Source: Myotis daubentonii
Taxonomy: Eukaryota; Chordata; Mammalia; Chiroptera; Vespertilionidae
NCBI RefSeq assembly: GCF_963259705.1
Contig: NC_081861.1
Span: 110,576,102-110,640,101 of the forward strand
Direction: 5' to 3'
DNA length: 64,000 nucleotides
Each line of letters starts with the position of its first letter. Within the stretch, counting starts at the first letter, position 1. The position numbers and the translations under genes were made by a program. Positions 22,747-33,628 of the stretch are shown here, piece by piece. Under the pieces are notes generated by a model, which had not been told where the DNA came from, ran no database searches, and saw only the letters and a list, made by a program, of their open reading frames with translations.

Positions 22747-22873
22747 AACCTACTGTTCCACCCACCTATGCAATTCATAGGTATATTTCTGCATCTTCCC
22801 TGACCAGGGATCAAACCTGAAACCCTGGCACATTGGGTCAATATTCCAATCAACTGAGATATCCAGACAGGGC
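22645..22873 (-). repeat. Ves-type SINE with (GA)n expansion
   Basis: Reverse SINE with a poly(T) start, a long gaga run (about 22676-22743) and the head gatcaaacctgaaaccctgg, ending tccagacagggc. The head is more diverged than typical Ves copies. The (GA)n creates a Leu-Ser open frame that is not real. Confidence 0.75.
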
Positions 22874-22951
22874 TCATTCTTGATCTCTTTTAATGAGTTA
22901 TTCATCTCCACAATTTACATTTGGGTTTTTTTCAGTTTCAGTCTCTTTGAT

Positions 22952-23351
22952 TGTAGGGAGTGGCTCTAGAGTTAAGCCTCAGATTGACCTGTGGCAGAGC
23001 CATAAACAAGCCCCAGCTTAGAAGGCACAGCTCTCTTAGCATAATTAAGCTTGACCTTATGGCTGCACCCTAGATCCTTCCTAGGTAGCTAATGGGCTGT
23101 GGAAGGTGCAGCAAATGCTGCCAAAACACGTGAAACTCACAAGAACATTGCAACTATGGTGACCACTACCTTGTTTACCTCTGGCTATAAAATAAAGTCT
23201 CAGCTTGCTGGCTGGATCCTTCTCTGTGGCCTCATCCAGGCATAGGAGATCCACTTAGCCATTCATGCTCTTCATTCTCTTTGTCTTTTCTTTAATCCTT
23301 CACCGCCCCTCCTCAGGCTCACCGAACCATTGGCTGTGCTGGCACGGCACA
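22952..23351 (+). repeat. Solo LTR of an endogenous retrovirus-like element
   Basis: 400 bp beginning TGTAGGGAGTGG and ending GGCACGGCACA (TG...CA), flanked by a 6-bp duplication tttgat (22946-22951 and 23352-23357). It carries a TATA-like ctataaaataaag near 23186. No internal retroviral genes are present, so it is a recombination-derived solo LTR. A 6-bp duplication is most typical of class II (ERVK-like) elements; the family is not identified. Confidence 0.8.
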
Positions 23352-23733
23352 TTTGATAAAGTACTTGTTCTGTTCATTGATTTTGTTTCTGAGTTCATTG
23401 AACTGCCTATCTGAGTTTTCTTGCATCTTGTTGATATTTTTTCAGAATTTCAATCTTGAATTCTCCATCATTTAAATCACATATTTACATGTTTCTAAGT
23501 TTATTTTCTAGATATTATTCATTTTCTCTTTGATCTGCCTCATTACCTTGGTTTTTCATGGTATTTGATGGATTCCTTCTCTGCCTCAGCATCTGTGTAT
23601 GAGTGCCATTTCTCTAGTAGATTGATAAGAAGTCTTTATATTGTTTTCCAGTAGGAGGTGCTGAATCACAAGTTTTTAAATTATTTTTCCCATCTTTGCG
23701 TAGTGATAGGAAATGGCCTCTGTTCCCTTAGAA

Positions 23734-23953
23734 CAGTGGTTCTCAACCTTCCTAATGCCGCGACCCTTTAATACAGTTCCTCATGTTGTGGTGACCCCAA
23801 TTTCATTGTTACAAATTGAACATAATTAAAGCATAGTGATTAATCACAAAAACAATATATAATTATATATGTGTTTTCCGATGGTCTTAGGTGACCCCTG
23901 TGAAAGGGTCATTCGACTAAAAGGCATCGCGACCCACAGGTTGACAACCGCTG
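23734..23953 (-). mobile_element. SPIN (Space Invader) hAT element
   Basis: 220 bp with ends CAGTGGTTCTCAACCTTC and caggttgacaaccgctg. The interior gtgattaatcacaaaaacaa and gatggtcttaggtgacccct match the SPIN non-autonomous consensus as I remember it. The 8-bp flanks ccttagaa and ccgtagga agree at six positions. Confidence 0.85.
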
Positions 23954-24775
23954 CCGTAGGAGGTGGGCGCTTCCCCTGTGATCTGCTCATCGGAGTCACA
24001 GAAGACCAACTGCTCAGGGTTCCAAATCCGTGAAATCCCAGTGCTGTCCTTTGCAGCCAGATGCCGCCAGAAGTTCAGCCTCAATGGGAGATGGGGATAC
24101 CTGGTCACCTCCTTTGTTGCTTTGCCCTCACAACAATGGTAACCAGAAGATGCTGTTGCATCCCCCCCTTCATTTCCACCAGGCCCTGGCAGAGTCTCAG
24201 AGTGTACCTTTCAACTCAGAGAAAAAGTGTTTCTGTAATACTAGTCCTGCAGTTTGCAGATAATGTACTTTGCAAACTGACCCTAAGGATGAGGGGAGGC
24301 TAGTTCTGGGAGATTAAGGAAGGCTGTCAGGCTCTGTGGATTCATTTCTCTGCCTGGAATGCTGATTGCCAGAAAACCATGGCCGCACCTCTGTTCTTCA
24401 TCCCTGCCCAAGTCACTGGACTCAGCTGTAGCTCATACTGCCCATTCCTGCATGAATGTTTACTAAATCTCTTTGCTTCTCCTTTCTGAAGGTAGTGCCA
24501 GCCATAACCTGATTTCTCCGCTCTTTGGGCTGAGCTCTGCAGTGAGCTATGGGCTTCAGGGATGAGTCCATGACTTCTTTGATCTCTTCTCCCTTCTCAC
24601 CTCCCGGTTCACTCCCACTTGCCCAGGTTTAGATGTTTCACTGTGCGAATCTCTCAGATGTGTTTGTGCGCTGAACAGGGAATCATTTGTTGAATTATAG
24701 CTATTCAAATTGTTGAAACTTCAAGGGGAGAGACCAAGAGGATCTCTCACACTGGTGTCCCTCTCTCTCATGGCA

Positions 24776-25787
24776 CTTAAAGCATAGTGTTCTAAATATT
24801 AATAACAGTTATAATTGCATAGATGGCCATATGCTTTGAATTCAATGAAAACATTGTATGCTCTTGCTTTATATTATTCATATATATTTCCTTTCAAATA
24901 AAAATTTCAATCTTTTAAAATAGTATCTTAAAATAGAATCACATCTGATATATTACAATAGTTATTTAACAAAAAGGGATGCATCATTTCTTTGGAGAAA
25001 ATTATCTATTTACTGTAAGTTTAGAAAGGTTTAGAATAATGGCTTAATTTATGTCACTCATAATCAAAATATTATGTACATGAAATCAATTTTTTAATAT
25101 GTAATACATACAGCTATCATAGAAAGAGAACTTTAAGTTTGTGATCTGTTTCTGAGATTTAAGTCATCCGTTTCCATGACTCCAAATATAATAAAAAGCT
25201 TAAACTACAATAGTATTAAATTGTGTGCATAAATTAATACATTCATTGGACATTTACAGAATGCCTTCTCTTTTTCAGAAAAAGCATATGAATTAATCTT
25301 AAACAGCCCTCCAAAAGAGAGTCAAGTATAAAAATTTTATTTAAGCAATAAAGTTCTCCCCTGGATTTCAGAAAACAATATTTATATAGTCAAGCAAAAA
25401 AAATATAGAAATTAATTTTGAGAGTAACTTTACATTCCCTCGATAGATAAGAATATAACCTTTGCTGTAATGAATTTTGGGAACTTAGGCAGCACCATTA
25501 AAAGAATTTGGAGTTTCTATTTAATCTTTCATGGCTCACTTGAAAGATGGAACAAATGGCTGACAAAAGAAAACCATAAAATAATATTATGAAGCTACTT
25601 GAGAACATAAATGCCTAAATATAAATTTATGCACTCTATATTATCAACATCTGTTCTAGGCCTTTACATTTGAACTTTGTTCAAAGGCATGCTCTCTAAT
25701 ATAACTGGTTTCAAATTGTCAACTTCATATTTGAAAGTATTTCTGAGGATCTCCAAGAATATAAAGTATGTACATATTTTTATTGTA
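24776..25787. other. Intronic sequence, nothing recognised
   Basis: AT-rich single-copy-looking sequence without a recognised gene or repeat. Confidence 0.5.
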
Positions 25788-25984
25788 AATTTTATTTATT
25801 TATTTATTTATTTTGTTTTTTATCTTTTTGTTGAAAGTATTCCAGATATCTCCATTTTATTTTCCCCCATTGACTCCCTCCTCCCCACTCCTGGAGGCAT
25901 AGAAGAAGCATGCAACAGACTGAGGAATCTTAGAGGGAAGGGGGAGAGATTAACTAAAGAATTTATGTGTACGTATGCATAACC
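25788..25984. repeat. Two L1 tail pieces in opposite orientation with (TTTA)n
   Basis: A (ttta)n run at 25788-25813 and antisense L1 3' UTR (ttgttgaaagtattccagat) up to about 25892 are followed by sense L1 tail (gcaacagactgaggaatctt, gggggagagattaactaaag) to 25984. This suggests a short twin-primed L1. Confidence 0.6.
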
Positions 25985-26529
25985 CAGTATTATATTGCCA
26001 ACTAGCCTTCCAAAGAGGCTGTTAAAATTAATAATCTCACCAATTTATTGAGATAATGCCTTCTATTCTTTCTCAAATTAAAATTGTTACAAAATAGTTT
26101 TTCAGCAAAACTACTACTCAGAAAAACACAGGAACCTCAAATATTTTATTTAAAATTAAATAAATCCAGACAACAGTAGCTTCTGCTATGTCAGCACAAG
26201 GGTAGATTAAGATGCTCCAGATCCTCATTCCTCCATGGGAACATCAAATAAACAACTACAGACTGATTAAAATAACTTTGTGAGAGTTCTGGAAACATAT
26301 ACAACAACCAAGCAAATGACCAACCAAGAAAAACCCACATTCAAATTGGGAGGAAATTCCATAGCATTTATGCTTGCTCTTGTACCATCCCCATCCAAGG
26401 GCGACATGGCATATTTGGTGGAAGGCAACTTACTTTTTAGTTTCTCTTCAGGATACAAGGAAAAAAGTGGAGCTTGTTTGAAACATTTTCTGGTCTCACT
26501 ATGGGTTAGTCAAGAAACTGATTTCAGTA

Positions 26530-27798
26530 CAGTAGCCTTCCTTATCCATTGGTTTGCTTTCTGTGGTTTCAGTTACCCACAGTCAACTACGGTCCAAAAA
26601 TACTAAATGGGAAAATTCCCAAAATAAATTTAAGTAGTTTTAAATTGCACACTATTCTGAGTAGTGTTTTGAAATCTCATGTCATTCCACTCCAGAACAT
26701 GAATTGTCCCTTTGTCTAATGAATCCACACTGTATACACTGCCTGCCCATTAGTCACTTAGTAGCCTGTTCAGTTATCAGATTGACTGTTGTGGTATTGC
26801 AGTGCTTGTGACCAAGGTACCCTTATTTTACTTAATAATGGCCTCAAAGAGCAAGAGTAATGATGCTGATAGTTTAGATATGCTAAAGAGAAGCCACATA
26901 ATGTTTTCTTTAAGTGAAAATGTGAAAATTCTCAACTTACTGAGAAAAGGACAAATGGTATGATGAGGTTGCTAAGATCTATAAGAACAAATGTTCTATC
27001 AATGAAATTGTTAAAAAAGAAAAATAAGGTTATGCTAGTTGGCTATTATACCTCTAACTACAAAAGGTAAGGGCACAGACACTGCATGATAAGTACTAAG
27101 TTAAAATGGAAAATGCATTAAATGGGTGGAAGACATGAACAGAAAATGTGTTGTGATTGACAGCAGCCTATGATGGCAGGAAGCATTGATCCTATGCAAA
27201 GAATTCAGCAGAGGATCCCTTAAAACAGTGGCCGGCAAACTGCAGCTCGTGAGCCACATGCGGCTCTTTGGCCCCTTGAGTGTGGCTCTTCCACAAAATA
27301 CCACGTGCGGGCATGCATGTACAGTGCGATTGAAACTTCCTGGCCCATACGCAGAAGTCGGTATTTTGTGGAAGAGCCACACTCAAGGGGCCAAAGAGCT
27401 GCATATGGCTCGCAAGCCGCACTTTGCCAACCACTGCCTTAAGACAAGGGATATCAAGACATTTACTGTAAGGAAAGGCTATGCAGATTCATAAATAAGT
27501 TTGGCATTTTATCATCTCATATCAGCACAAGAAGAAGAAGGATGAGTGCAGTACAATAATATATTTTGGGACACAGAATTCATATTCACATAACTTTTAT
27601 TAAAGTTTACTGTTATAATTTACTATTAATTTTTGTTGTTTATTTCTTACTGTACCTAGCTTAAAATTAAATTTATCATAGGTATGTATGTATGTATAGG
27701 AAAAATAGTATGTATGGGTTTTGCTACTATCCACAGTTTCTGGCATCCACTGGGGATGTTGGACTGTATCCCCTGCTGATAAGGGAGGGGCACCATTG
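26530..27798 (+). mobile_element. Tigger1-like mariner-superfamily remnant
   Basis: Starts CAGTAGCCTTCCTTATCCAT after a TA and ends gctgataagggaggggcacc. Internal landmarks are ggtttcagttacccacagtc, a Tigger transposase start region (tggcctcaaagagcaagagt at 26838) and ggaagacatgaacagaaaat. Only the first part of the transposase is present and it is frame-broken. A hAT element is nested at 27226-27436. Confidence 0.78.
27226..27436. mobile_element. Palindromic 211-bp hAT MITE
   Basis: CAGTGGCCGGCAAACTGCAG at one end and gcactttgccaaccactg at the other; the two halves are nearly inverted copies (gtggctcttccacaaaatac / gtattttgtggaagagccac). Flanked by 8-bp ccttaaaa and ccttaaga. Same family and exact length as 33418-33628. 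Confidence 0.85.
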
Positions 27799-28164
27799 AT
27801 TTACGTAACTTATAGCTCAGATGAGAGTGGTAGTATAGTTTGTATCTCAGATTGGAAGCCACAGAATCCAATGGCAGGCATCAAACACATGAAAATTGCA
27901 ATGGAAATGCAGACTTGTAAACATCTGGAGACAAAATAGTATGGATAAAGGAATATAATAGAATATCTAGGGATCACAGGAGAAATAGAAGTGAGATTTA
28001 AAGAAATTAAGATATATATATATAATTTCCAGCCATGTATATGAAAGATAGTGGGGTAAAGCACACATGTAAGCCCACAGAAGATCCATACCCAGAAAAG
28101 GCCCGAGAAGACCTCAAATCTTTATGCTGAGCTTTTTTTCAAAGACTTCTTCCATATTTCTCTG
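27799..28164. other. Intronic sequence, nothing recognised
   Basis: Possibly diverged L1 in part (ccagaaaaggcccgagaaga), but not assigned. Confidence 0.4.
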
Positions 28165-28320
28165 ACTGGCTTATTTCACTTAGCCTAATGCTCTCCAGGT
28201 CTCTCCATGCTGTCTCAAAGGGTAAGTGATTCTTCTCTTGGACAGCTGCATAGTATTCCATTGTGTAAATGTACCACAGCTTTTTATATGCTCATCTACT
28301 GATGGGCACTTGGGCTGTAA
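28165..28320 (-). repeat. L1 ORF2 3' fragment, antisense
   Basis: ctggcttatttcacttagcc, tccattgtgtaaatgtacca and ctactgatgggcacttgggc match antisense ORF2 end. Confidence 0.8.
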
Positions 28321-28339
28321 GATCTGGAGTCCATTCAGT

Positions 28340-28436
28340 TTTTAAGAAAGGAAAACCTATGCTCATAGAAAATAAGTGATTTGTACAAAATCACATAGTC
28401 AACTAGCAGCAGAGCCTGCACTAGGACTCATATTTT
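28340..28436 (-). repeat. MIR SINE remnant
   Basis: aataagtgatttgtacaaaa, then tcacatagtcaactagcagc and agagcctgcactaggactca follow the reverse complement of the MIR core. Confidence 0.7.
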
Positions 28437-28458
28437 TATTTTAAGTTATTTGGCTTTT

Positions 28459-29191
28459 TTTTCTCAGTCTTTCAGACTTTCTTTTCTTTATTGATTAAGG
28501 TATTACATATGTGTCCTTATCCCCCCATTGCCCCCCACACCCCTACTCATGCCCTCACCCCTCTGATGTCTTGTGTCCATTGGTTATGCTTATATGCATG
28601 CATACAAGTCCTTTAGTTGATCTCTCCCCCTACCCCCACCCTTCCCTACCTTCCCTCTGAGGTTTGTCGGTCTGATCAATGCTTCTCTTCTCTGTCTCTG
28701 GATCTGTTTTTGCTCATCAGTTTATGTTGTTCATTATATTCCACAAATGAGTGAGATAATGTGATATTTATCTTTCTCCTATGGCTTATTTTGCTTAGCA
28801 TAATGCTCTCCAGTTCCATCCATGCTGTTGCAAATGGTAAAAACTTCTTTTTTACTGCAGTGTAGTATTCCATTGTATAGATGTACCACAGTTTTTCAAT
28901 CCACTCATTTGCTGATGGGCACTGAGGCTGTTTCCAAATCTTAGCTATTGTAAAATGTGCTGCTATGAACATAGGGGTGCATATGTCCTTTCTGATTGGT
29001 GTTTCTAGTTTCTTGGGATATATTCCTAGAAGTAGGGTCACTGAGTCAAATGGGAGTTCCATTTTTTAGTTTTTTGAGTAAACACCATACTGTTCTCCAA
29101 AGTAGCTCCACCAGTCTGCATTATCACCAGCAGTGCACGAGGGTTCCTTTTGCTCCACATCCTCACCAGCACTTCTCTTTTGTTGATTTAG
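28459..29191 (-). repeat. 5'-truncated young L1 with target-site duplication
   Basis: About 733 bp of antisense 3' UTR and ORF2 end, flanked by gttatttggcttt at about 28445-28457 and 29192-29204. It retains an ORF2 C-terminal frame of 128 codons (28676-29062) containing [24 protein letters not shown] sequence with no start of its own. Confidence 0.88.
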
Positions 29192-29204
29192 GTTATTTGG
29201 CTTT

Positions 29205-30085
29205 AAAAGGGAAAATCTCATCCCTAGCTTTCTTGGTGTGCCTGACAAATCTAACACCATTAGAGATACAAACTTTTGGATTTAGTTATTTTTTGTTAAA
29301 ATACTGAACTTCTTACAAGAGGTAGCTAATTCATGCTGTTGTAAGTTCTTAACCTCTCCAGTGTACTTCCAGGTCCATGGAACCATTTGAGGGCTGTGTA
29401 TTATGATGATCAGGAGAGAGAGCAGGGCAAATTTTAGTTCATAGGCAAGTCCAGGGCCCTTCTTATTTGACAGAGAGGGTCAAAGCAGGGGATCTTGGGT
29501 CACCATGGAGCAGTGTGAAGCCATAGGGCATTTGGGGAACTGGAAATAAGGGACAGATAGCACAAAAAGAGAGAGGCATAGAAAATAAACAAGTGCATTT
29601 TGTAGCAGATAATTTTAAAGGAAATTTATATCATCCTACCCTGATTATCCAACCAATATTGTGGCTGAATATCTCAGAGTCTTTAAAGGTTAAGAAGATT
29701 CAGAGGTGAATTTTTTATTTGAGTTAAAAAGTAAAAAAGAATAATGCTACCTTGGACCAATTGTCTTAAAAAAACAACAACCAACAACACAGGCCAAGTT
29801 GTTGTAGAAAGAACCTAAAACTAATCCTGTCTGGTCGTTGGAAAATGATGCATGGAAGCCAGAAAGGTGACAAGCAAAGTATGTAAGCATGCTCACCCAA
29901 CCGTCAAATTTCTAAGATTCCACTGGTTGTAAATTTCTATGTGCTTGTGTTAGTATTTAAATCTACCATTTTGTGATGCTGAAAAGACACATCAACATAT
30001 TTCAATGTTGTAAAATCAACAGTTATCATATTGTTCTAAATAGTCAAAGGTTACAAAGTTCCAGTTAGAAGATTAATAACTTAAT
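29205..30085. other. Intronic sequence, nothing recognised
   Basis: No recognised gene or young repeat. A short aacaacaaccaacaacac run lies at 29773. Confidence 0.5.
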
Positions 30086-30555
30086 TTGGGGGATTCCAAT
30101 ATACAGAATTGTGACTAGTTAATAGTACTGTATTATATACTTGAAAATTGCTGTGAGTTGAATTTAAATGTTATTACCATGTATACACAAAATGGTAATT
30201 ATATGAGGTTATGGATATTTTAATCTCATTGTGGTAATCATTTCACACTATCTAGGCATATGAAATCATCATGTTGTATACCTTAAACTTACACAGTGTT
30301 GCCCAGCCAGAGTGGCTCAGTTGGCTGAGCACCAATAGGTTGTTGGTTCGATTTCTGGTCAGGGCACATATCTGGCTTTTGGATTCGATTCCCAGTTGGG
30401 GCACCTATAGAAGACAACCAGTCGATGTTTCTATCACATCAGTCTCTCTCTCTCTCTCAGCATGTCCTCACATGAGGATTAAAAAGGGTATATAAAAAGT
30501 AAAATAAACTTACATGCTGTTATATATTAATCATATATCAATAAAGCTGGTAAAG
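30086..30555 (+). repeat. Old L1 3' UTR, split by a SINE
   Basis: Sense 3' UTR of an older L1 subfamily: acttgaaaattgctgtgagt, aaaatggtaattatatgagg, attgtggtaatcatttcaca, ending tatcaataaagctgg. The SINE at 30301-30505 is inserted in it. Confidence 0.75.
30301..30505 (+). repeat. Ves-type SINE nested in old L1
   Basis: Head gcccagccagagtggctcag, box-B-like ggttcgatttctggtcaggg, a CT run and cctcacatgaggattaaaaa. Flanked by aaacttacacagtgtt and aaacttacatgctgtt (30285-30300, 30506-30521). Confidence 0.88.
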
Positions 30556-30920
30556 AAATATAAAAGATGGAAATATGTATATTTTGTTGAGAGGTTTGAC
30601 ATTATAAAGAATGTCATGGAACTCTAAAGCTTAAGATTATACAAGAAATACTTCTAATTTTTAATGAGTACACCATGAAGAAGCTTCAGGTGATAATCAA
30701 ATCTAAAAAATATTGTGAATCCTGCCTACAATATAATGCCTAATGTCATTATTGTAATACCAACAAAAATTAAAGATATATGCTAGCATTTTGAAGTTTA
30801 TGTTTGTGTATATGACAATTAATACTAGCCCTGCAGCTGCACCATACATATATGGTTCAATTCCTGATATAAACACCATCATTTTACTTGAATGGAAGAT
30901 TAGGCAACAATCATAGTAAA
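30556..30920. other. Intronic sequence, nothing recognised
   Basis: AT-rich with no recognised feature. The next element is the composite Helitron. Confidence 0.5.
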
Positions 30921-32295
30921 CTAGAGGCCCTGTGCACAAAAATTTGTGCACTCGGGGAGAGGGGGGTCCCTCAGCCCGGCCTGTGCCCTCTCACAGTCTG
31001 GGACCCCTCGGGAGATAACGACCTGCTGGCTTAGGCCTGCTCCCGGGTGGCAGAGGGCAGGCCCAATCCTTAGGTGCAGCCCCTGGTCGGGCTCAGAGCA
31101 GGGCTGATTGGGGAGTTGGGGCGCCGCCCCCTGTCATGCACAGAGCAGGGAGATTGGGAGGTTGTGATGCCACCCTCAGTCACGCTCAGGGTAGGGCCGA
31201 TTGGGGGGTTGGGGCACCGCCCCCTGTCACACTCAAGGCAGGGTCGATGAGGAGGTTGTGGCGCCACCCTTGGTCACGCACAGAGCAGGGCCCATCAGGG
31301 GGGTTGGGGCTCTGTACCCTGTCACGCACAGAGCAGGGCCAATCAGGGGGTTGGGGTGCTGCCCCCGTCACACACAGAGCAGGGCCCATTAGGGGGTTGG
31401 GGCACCGCCCTCTATCACCCACAGAGCAGGGCCGATCAGGGGGTTGGGGCGCCGCCACTCTCACACTCAGGGCAGGGCCAATGTGGAGGTTATGGCTCTA
31501 CCCCATATCACACAGAGCAGGGCCCGTGGGGGGGGGGGGTTTGGGGAGCTCCCCCCTATCAGGCACAGAGCAGGGCTGATCAGGGGGTTGGGGTGCCTTC
31601 CCCTGTCACGAACAGAGCAGGGTGCATAGAGAGGTTGTGGCGCCACCCCCTGTCACACACAGAGCCGCAGGGCGATCAGGGGGTTTGGGCGCTGCCCCCT
31701 GTCACGCTTATCCCGGTGCCGGGAAGCCTCATGGCTCTGCTGATCCCGGTGCTGGGAGGCATATTACCCTTTTACTATATAGGATAGAGGCCTGGTGCAT
31801 GGTTGGGGCTGGCTGGTTTGCCCTGAAGGGTGTCCTGGATCAGGTTGGGGGTCCCCACTGGGGTGCCTGGCCAGTCTGGGTGAGGGGCTGAGGGATGTTT
31901 TCAGGCTGTGGGTGACTGAAGCTCCCAACTGCTCCTTTTTTTCCTTTTTTCTTTTTTATTCTGGGCCAGCTTTAGCTTGAGGCTTGGCTCCAGCTCTTAA
32001 GCCTCGGCTGAAAGTATGTTTCTGGCCTTTGCATACAATGTTGCGAATCTGCTGGCTGAAGTCCGGTGGTATTTGCTACAATGTTTCTTAAACTGCCCAC
32101 TCAGAGGCCGGCAGCCGCAGGCGGGAACGTTGGTTTCCTCCATCACTGAGGCAAGCAAGCCTCATGTTAGTTTCAAGCTGCCTGGCTGCCGGCCGCCATC
32201 TTGGCTGACAGTTAATTTGCATATCTCACTGATTAGCCAATGAAAAGGGTAGCGGTCGTACGCCAATTACCATGTTTCTCTCTTATTAGTGTAGA
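30921..32295 (-). mobile_element. Composite HeliBat-type Helitron, copy 3, just upstream of a KLHL4 exon
   Basis: 1375 bp, A|ctagaggccctgtgcacaaa...ttagtgtaga|T on the plus strand. The internal junction (plus-strand ttactatatagga|tagaggcctggtgcatgg, 31784/31785) marks a fused second Helitron. The ~48-bp array spans about 31080-31700 and only about two 34-bp units follow. The YY1-like gccgccatcttggctgac and inverted CCAAT (gattagccaatgaaaag) lie at about 32191-32249. The exon at 32438 starts 142 bp beyond the element. Confidence 0.87.
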
Positions 32296-32437
32296 TTATT
32301 GAGAATCAGAGTGAAAAGTTTAGTTTACTATACTCCAAAATGTTTCTTTTAGAAGTTGATGTGCCTAAATTTCCACTGTACATTAGCACACTCACTAGGA
32401 GAATAAACCATATTCTCACTCTTAATCCCCCTTTCAG

Positions 32438-32605
32438 ATTACATACACAACATCCTGAAGAAATGAATCTCAGCATACCTGAGGAGGAGTTCCATGCTGT
32501 AAACCATGCAGAGAAAACACTACATAAAATGCAGAACTACCTGAAAGAGAAACAACTCTGTGATGTGTTCCTCATTGTTGGACACCTCCGAATCCCAGCT
32601 CATCG
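32438..32605 (+). CDS. KLHL4: KLHL4 exon: end of N-terminal leader and start of BTB domain
   Basis: 168 bp, acceptor ...ctttcag, donor cg|gtaag. The first base is a third codon position and the exon ends after two bases of an Arg codon. It encodes a short acidic linker (HPEEMNLSIPEEEF), then NHAEKTLHKMQNYLKEKQLCDVFLIVG and HLRIPAHR, the start of the BTB/POZ fold; the Asp of LCDV and the RIPAHR turn are conserved through the KLHL family. The frame is open for about 98 bp upstream, but the tract before 32438 is the only good acceptor, and the human leader (from memory) resumes at this point. The BTB domain mediates dimerisation and CUL3 binding. A composite Helitron ends at 32295, 142 bp upstream. 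Confidence 0.93.
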
Positions 32606-32734
32606 GTAAGTATCCTTATGCAGACAGAACATTTGGTGATTAGAGTATGAATGAACAAGCATGAATGAAAAAGAATCAGTTCATTGATTACAAATTGGAA
32701 CACAGGAAAATAGATTTTTATCATCCTATAAATC

Positions 32735-33120
32735 CAACCATTTGCAACAGCATGGAAGGAGCTGGAGAGCATTATGCTAAGTGAAATAAATCAGTCAGAG
32801 AAAGAGAAATATCACATGATCTCACTCATTTGTGTATTATAATGAACAACATAAACCAATGAACAAAAACAGATCTAGAGACAGGGAAGCATTGATCAGA
32901 TGCTCAAATCTTAGAGGGACGGTAGGGGAGGGTGGAGGTAAGGGGAAGAGATCAACCAAAGGACTTGTATGCATGCATATAAGCACAAGCGATGGACGCA
33001 GACAACAGGGGGTGAGGGGGAGGGCAAGACTGGGGGGATGAGGGGACAATGGGGGGATAAAGACACATTTGTAATGGCTTAATAAAAAATTTTAAAAAAC
33101 TATGAAAAAATAAAAAATAA
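32735..33120 (+). repeat. L1 3' end, sense
   Basis: catttgcaacagcatggaag, gctaagtgaaataaatcagt, agagggacggtaggggaggg and aataaaaaattttaaaaaac follow the bat L1 ORF2 end, 3' UTR and A-rich tail. Confidence 0.85.
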
Positions 33121-33417
33121 AATAAAAACCTTTACCGTATGTCTTTTGGCCTTCTGTATATCCCATTGGGGAAAGTGTCTATTTAGGTCCTTTACCCTTT
33201 TTTTATTGGATTGTTGGTCTTCCTTTTGTTAAGTTGTATGAGTTCCTTATATATTTTGGAAATTAACCCCTTATCAGATATATCATTGGAAAATATGTTC
33301 TCCCATACAGTGGACTCACTTTTCATTTTGTTGGTGGTTTCTTTTGCTGTGAAGAAGCTTTTTATTTTGATGTAGTCACATTTGTTCATTTTCTCCTTAG
33401 TTTCCCTTGCCCTAGGA

Positions 33418-33628
33418 GAGTGGTCAGCAAACTGCAGCTCATGAGCCACATGCGGCTCTTTGGCCGCTTGAGTGTGGCTCTTCCACAAAATACTATGTGC
33501 GGGCATGCACATACAATGCTGTTGAAAGTTCGTGGCCCATGCGCAGAAGTCGGTATTTTGTGGAAGAGCCACACTTAAGGGTCCAAAGAGCCACATGTGG
33601 CTCTCAAGCCGCAGTTTGCCGACCATGG
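33418..33628. mobile_element. Palindromic 211-bp hAT MITE nested in L1
   Basis: GAGTGGTCAGCAAACTGCAG ... gcagtttgccgaccatgg with a perfect 8-bp duplication ccctagga (33410-33417 and 33629-33636). The host L1 sequence is continuous when it is removed. Sister copy at 27226. Confidence 0.9.

Larger units (their letters stand above)
11731..24775 (-). repeat. Old antisense L1, repeatedly interrupted
   Basis: Antisense L1 ORF2, ORF1 and probable 5' UTR pieces lie at 11731-11847, 12066-12890, 14468-14839, 22007-22644, 22874-22951, 23352-23733 and 23954-24775. The order of matches (gataggcctgtaatgatata, then ggtcgatatttcttcattga, and so on) is consistent with one element split by six later insertions. 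The last part, with ttcaaggggagagaccaaga near 24720, resembles an L1 5' end, with lower certainty. All frames are dead. Confidence 0.6.
1..32437 (+). other. Probable 5' intron of KLHL4 (no coding exon recognised)
   Basis: No stretch resembling the KLHL4 N-terminal leader or any other host gene was found here on either strand. All longer open frames fall in L1, Ves, Helitron or microsatellite sequence. The first recognised exon begins mid-codon, so an upstream coding exon must exist. That makes this tract intron unless a short 5' exon was missed. This is inference from gene structure. Confidence 0.6.

Noticed and set aside
22952..23351. Full provirus at the LTR
   Set aside because: L1 sequence resumes directly on both sides at the 6-bp duplication and no internal viral sequence is present.
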